A DNA stretch of 6,606 nucleotides. Origin: Ignavibacteria bacterium (lineage in GTDB: Bacteria > Bacteroidota > Ignavibacteria > Tepidaquicellales > OLB5). Both the position numbers and the translations under genes were made by a program. Each line of letters begins with the position of its first letter. The first letter of the stretch is position 1. Under the pieces are notes generated by a model. It was not told the origin of the DNA and searched no databases. It was given only the letters and a program-made list of their open reading frames with translations. The DNA lies in NCBI GenBank assembly GCA_027492415.1, contig JAPUEV010000314.1, positions 1 to 6,606 on the forward strand. Reading direction: 5' to 3'. Shown in pieces: positions 6,038 through 6,606 of the stretch.

Positions 6038-6069
6038 ATTGTTTTTACAATAAAAAGCCTTTAATTTTG
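6038..6069 (+). promoter_or_regulatory. Candidate Bacteroidota-type promoter for the gene at 6091
   Basis: TAATTTTG at 6062-6069 matches TAnnTTTG, and ATTG at 6038-6041 supplies the TTG core of the -33 element, 20 bases upstream, within the known spacing. Transcription would begin near 6076, giving a short leader of about 15 bases. This is the better of the two promoter candidates in the window. Confidence 0.5.
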
Positions 6070-6090
6070 AGTAACTAATCTACCTTGGTT

Positions 6091-6606
6091 ATGAAAAAGT
6101 TATATATCATTTCCTTTCTTCTGATTCTCTCAACAAATAATATATTTTCGCAAAGCGGGTGGTTTTGGCAGAACCCGCTTTCGACAACTGCGAAGTTTAA
6201 CGAAATTCAATTTGTGAATCCAAGTACAGGATATAGCTGCGGTTGGGATTCTAACAATAATAGAGGTTTTTGTATTAAAACTACCAATGGAGGAAAATCA
6301 TGGATTGTAGTTGCTCATGCCAACGCAACTTCATTTGGTGCACTAAAATTTATTAATAATACGGGATATGTTGTCGGATATCCAAATCTATGGAAAACTA
6401 TTGATGCTGGAAATTTTTGGTCTATTCTACCTCTTAATACAGATACTTCGCCATTCTGGCCTTCAATAAATTTTGTTAATGAATACACTGGTTTTTTAAA
6501 TGGAGAAATAAACATTTGGAATAATTTATATAAAACTACAGATGGGGGAAATAGTTTCTCAACATCCAGTCCAGGAATTTCTGCAGGTGTGCTAAAAGTG
6601 TTTATT
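6091..6606 (+). CDS. Exported Ycf48/BNR-like repeat protein (3'-truncated)
   Basis: The frame is open from the ATG at 6091 to the window end, 172 residues, so the C-terminus is missing. Residues 1-21 are a signal peptide (MKKLYIISFLLILSTNNIFSQ), with a likely cut after the Q. The mature part starts GWFWQNPLSTTAKFNEIQFVNPSTGY, followed by repeated Ycf48-like units with the pattern FxNxxTGYxxG, KTTNGGKSW. Three are visible: ending at KTTNGGKSW (about residues 64-72), KTIDAGNFW (103-111) and KTTDGGNSF (150-158). This is the same family as the first, partial gene of the window, and by analogy the missing end may carry a T9SS sorting domain. Function is unknown; such proteins are common surface cargo in this lineage. 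Composition is odd: 74 of 240 bases in 6301-6540 are G or C, well below fabH. No good SD is seen, but a candidate promoter lies just upstream. Confidence 0.88.
   Translation, partial: MKKLYIISFLLILSTNNIFSQSGWFWQNPLSTTAKFNEIQFVNPSTGYSCGWDSNNNRGFCIKTTNGGKSWIVVAHANATSFGALKFINNTGYVVGYPNLWKTIDAGNFWSILPLNTDTSPFWPSINFVNEYTGFLNGEINIWNNLYKTTDGGNSFSTSSPGISAGVLKVFI

Noticed and set aside
6022..6045. CAATAG...CTATTG hairpin followed by T-run as a terminator
   Set aside because: The stem is only six mostly A-T pairs with an 8-base loop, and a strong terminator already lies at 5944-5971; it overlaps the candidate -33 element.
1..6606. A novel defence, mobile or biosynthetic system
   Set aside because: No transposase, integrase, nuclease, toxin-antitoxin, reverse transcriptase, tRNA or CRISPR signal was seen; every substantial frame belongs to housekeeping or T9SS cargo families.

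Overview
The window looks like chromosomal DNA from the Bacteroidota/Chlorobiota/Ignavibacteriota assemblage, most likely an Ignavibacteria-like bacterium. This is an inference from three things. Two genes end in type IX secretion (T9SS) type A sorting domains with the YPNPFNP signature and a terminal VLIK. Secreted proteins built from Ycf48/BNR-like, Fn3-like and SBBP repeats are abundant. Two intergenic regions carry the TAnnTTTG promoter -10/-7 element typical of Bacteroidota. All genes read on the + strand.

Layout: (1) Positions 2-1063 are the 3' end of a large secreted protein: a Ycf48-like repeat, two Fn3-like domains and a T9SS sorting domain. (2) Positions 1135-2832 are a complete 565-residue exported protein with a signal peptide, eight SBBP-type propeller blades and a T9SS sorting domain. 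A strong rho-independent terminator follows at about 2892. (3) Positions 3021-5844 are a housekeeping cluster in the widely conserved order yceD (DUF177), rpmF (L32), plsX, fabH. It couples ribosome assembly with the start of fatty-acid and phospholipid synthesis. A candidate TAnnTTTG promoter precedes it and a clear terminator follows at about 5944. The 59-codon rpmF at 3572-3751 is easily missed because of its size. (4) Positions 5845-6090 are intergenic: a possible interspersed repeat, the terminator, a near-perfect palindrome with a third half-site copy, and a good candidate promoter. (5) Positions 6091-6606 are the 5' end of another exported Ycf48-like protein, cut by the window edge and clearly more AT-rich than its neighbours.

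PlsX makes acyl-phosphate from acyl-ACP for phospholipid synthesis, and FabH condenses acetyl-CoA with malonyl-ACP to start fatty-acid chains. YceD and L32 belong to 50S/23S rRNA metabolism. The flanking genes are cell-surface or secreted T9SS cargo with no evident functional link to the cluster.

I found no convincing undescribed system. The window is a normal housekeeping operon between T9SS cargo genes. Points worth a second look are the interrupted repeat-like element after fabH, the half-site cluster before the last gene, the GAT microsatellite encoding the acidic tail of YceD, the odd seventh blade of the SBBP protein and the AT-rich last gene.
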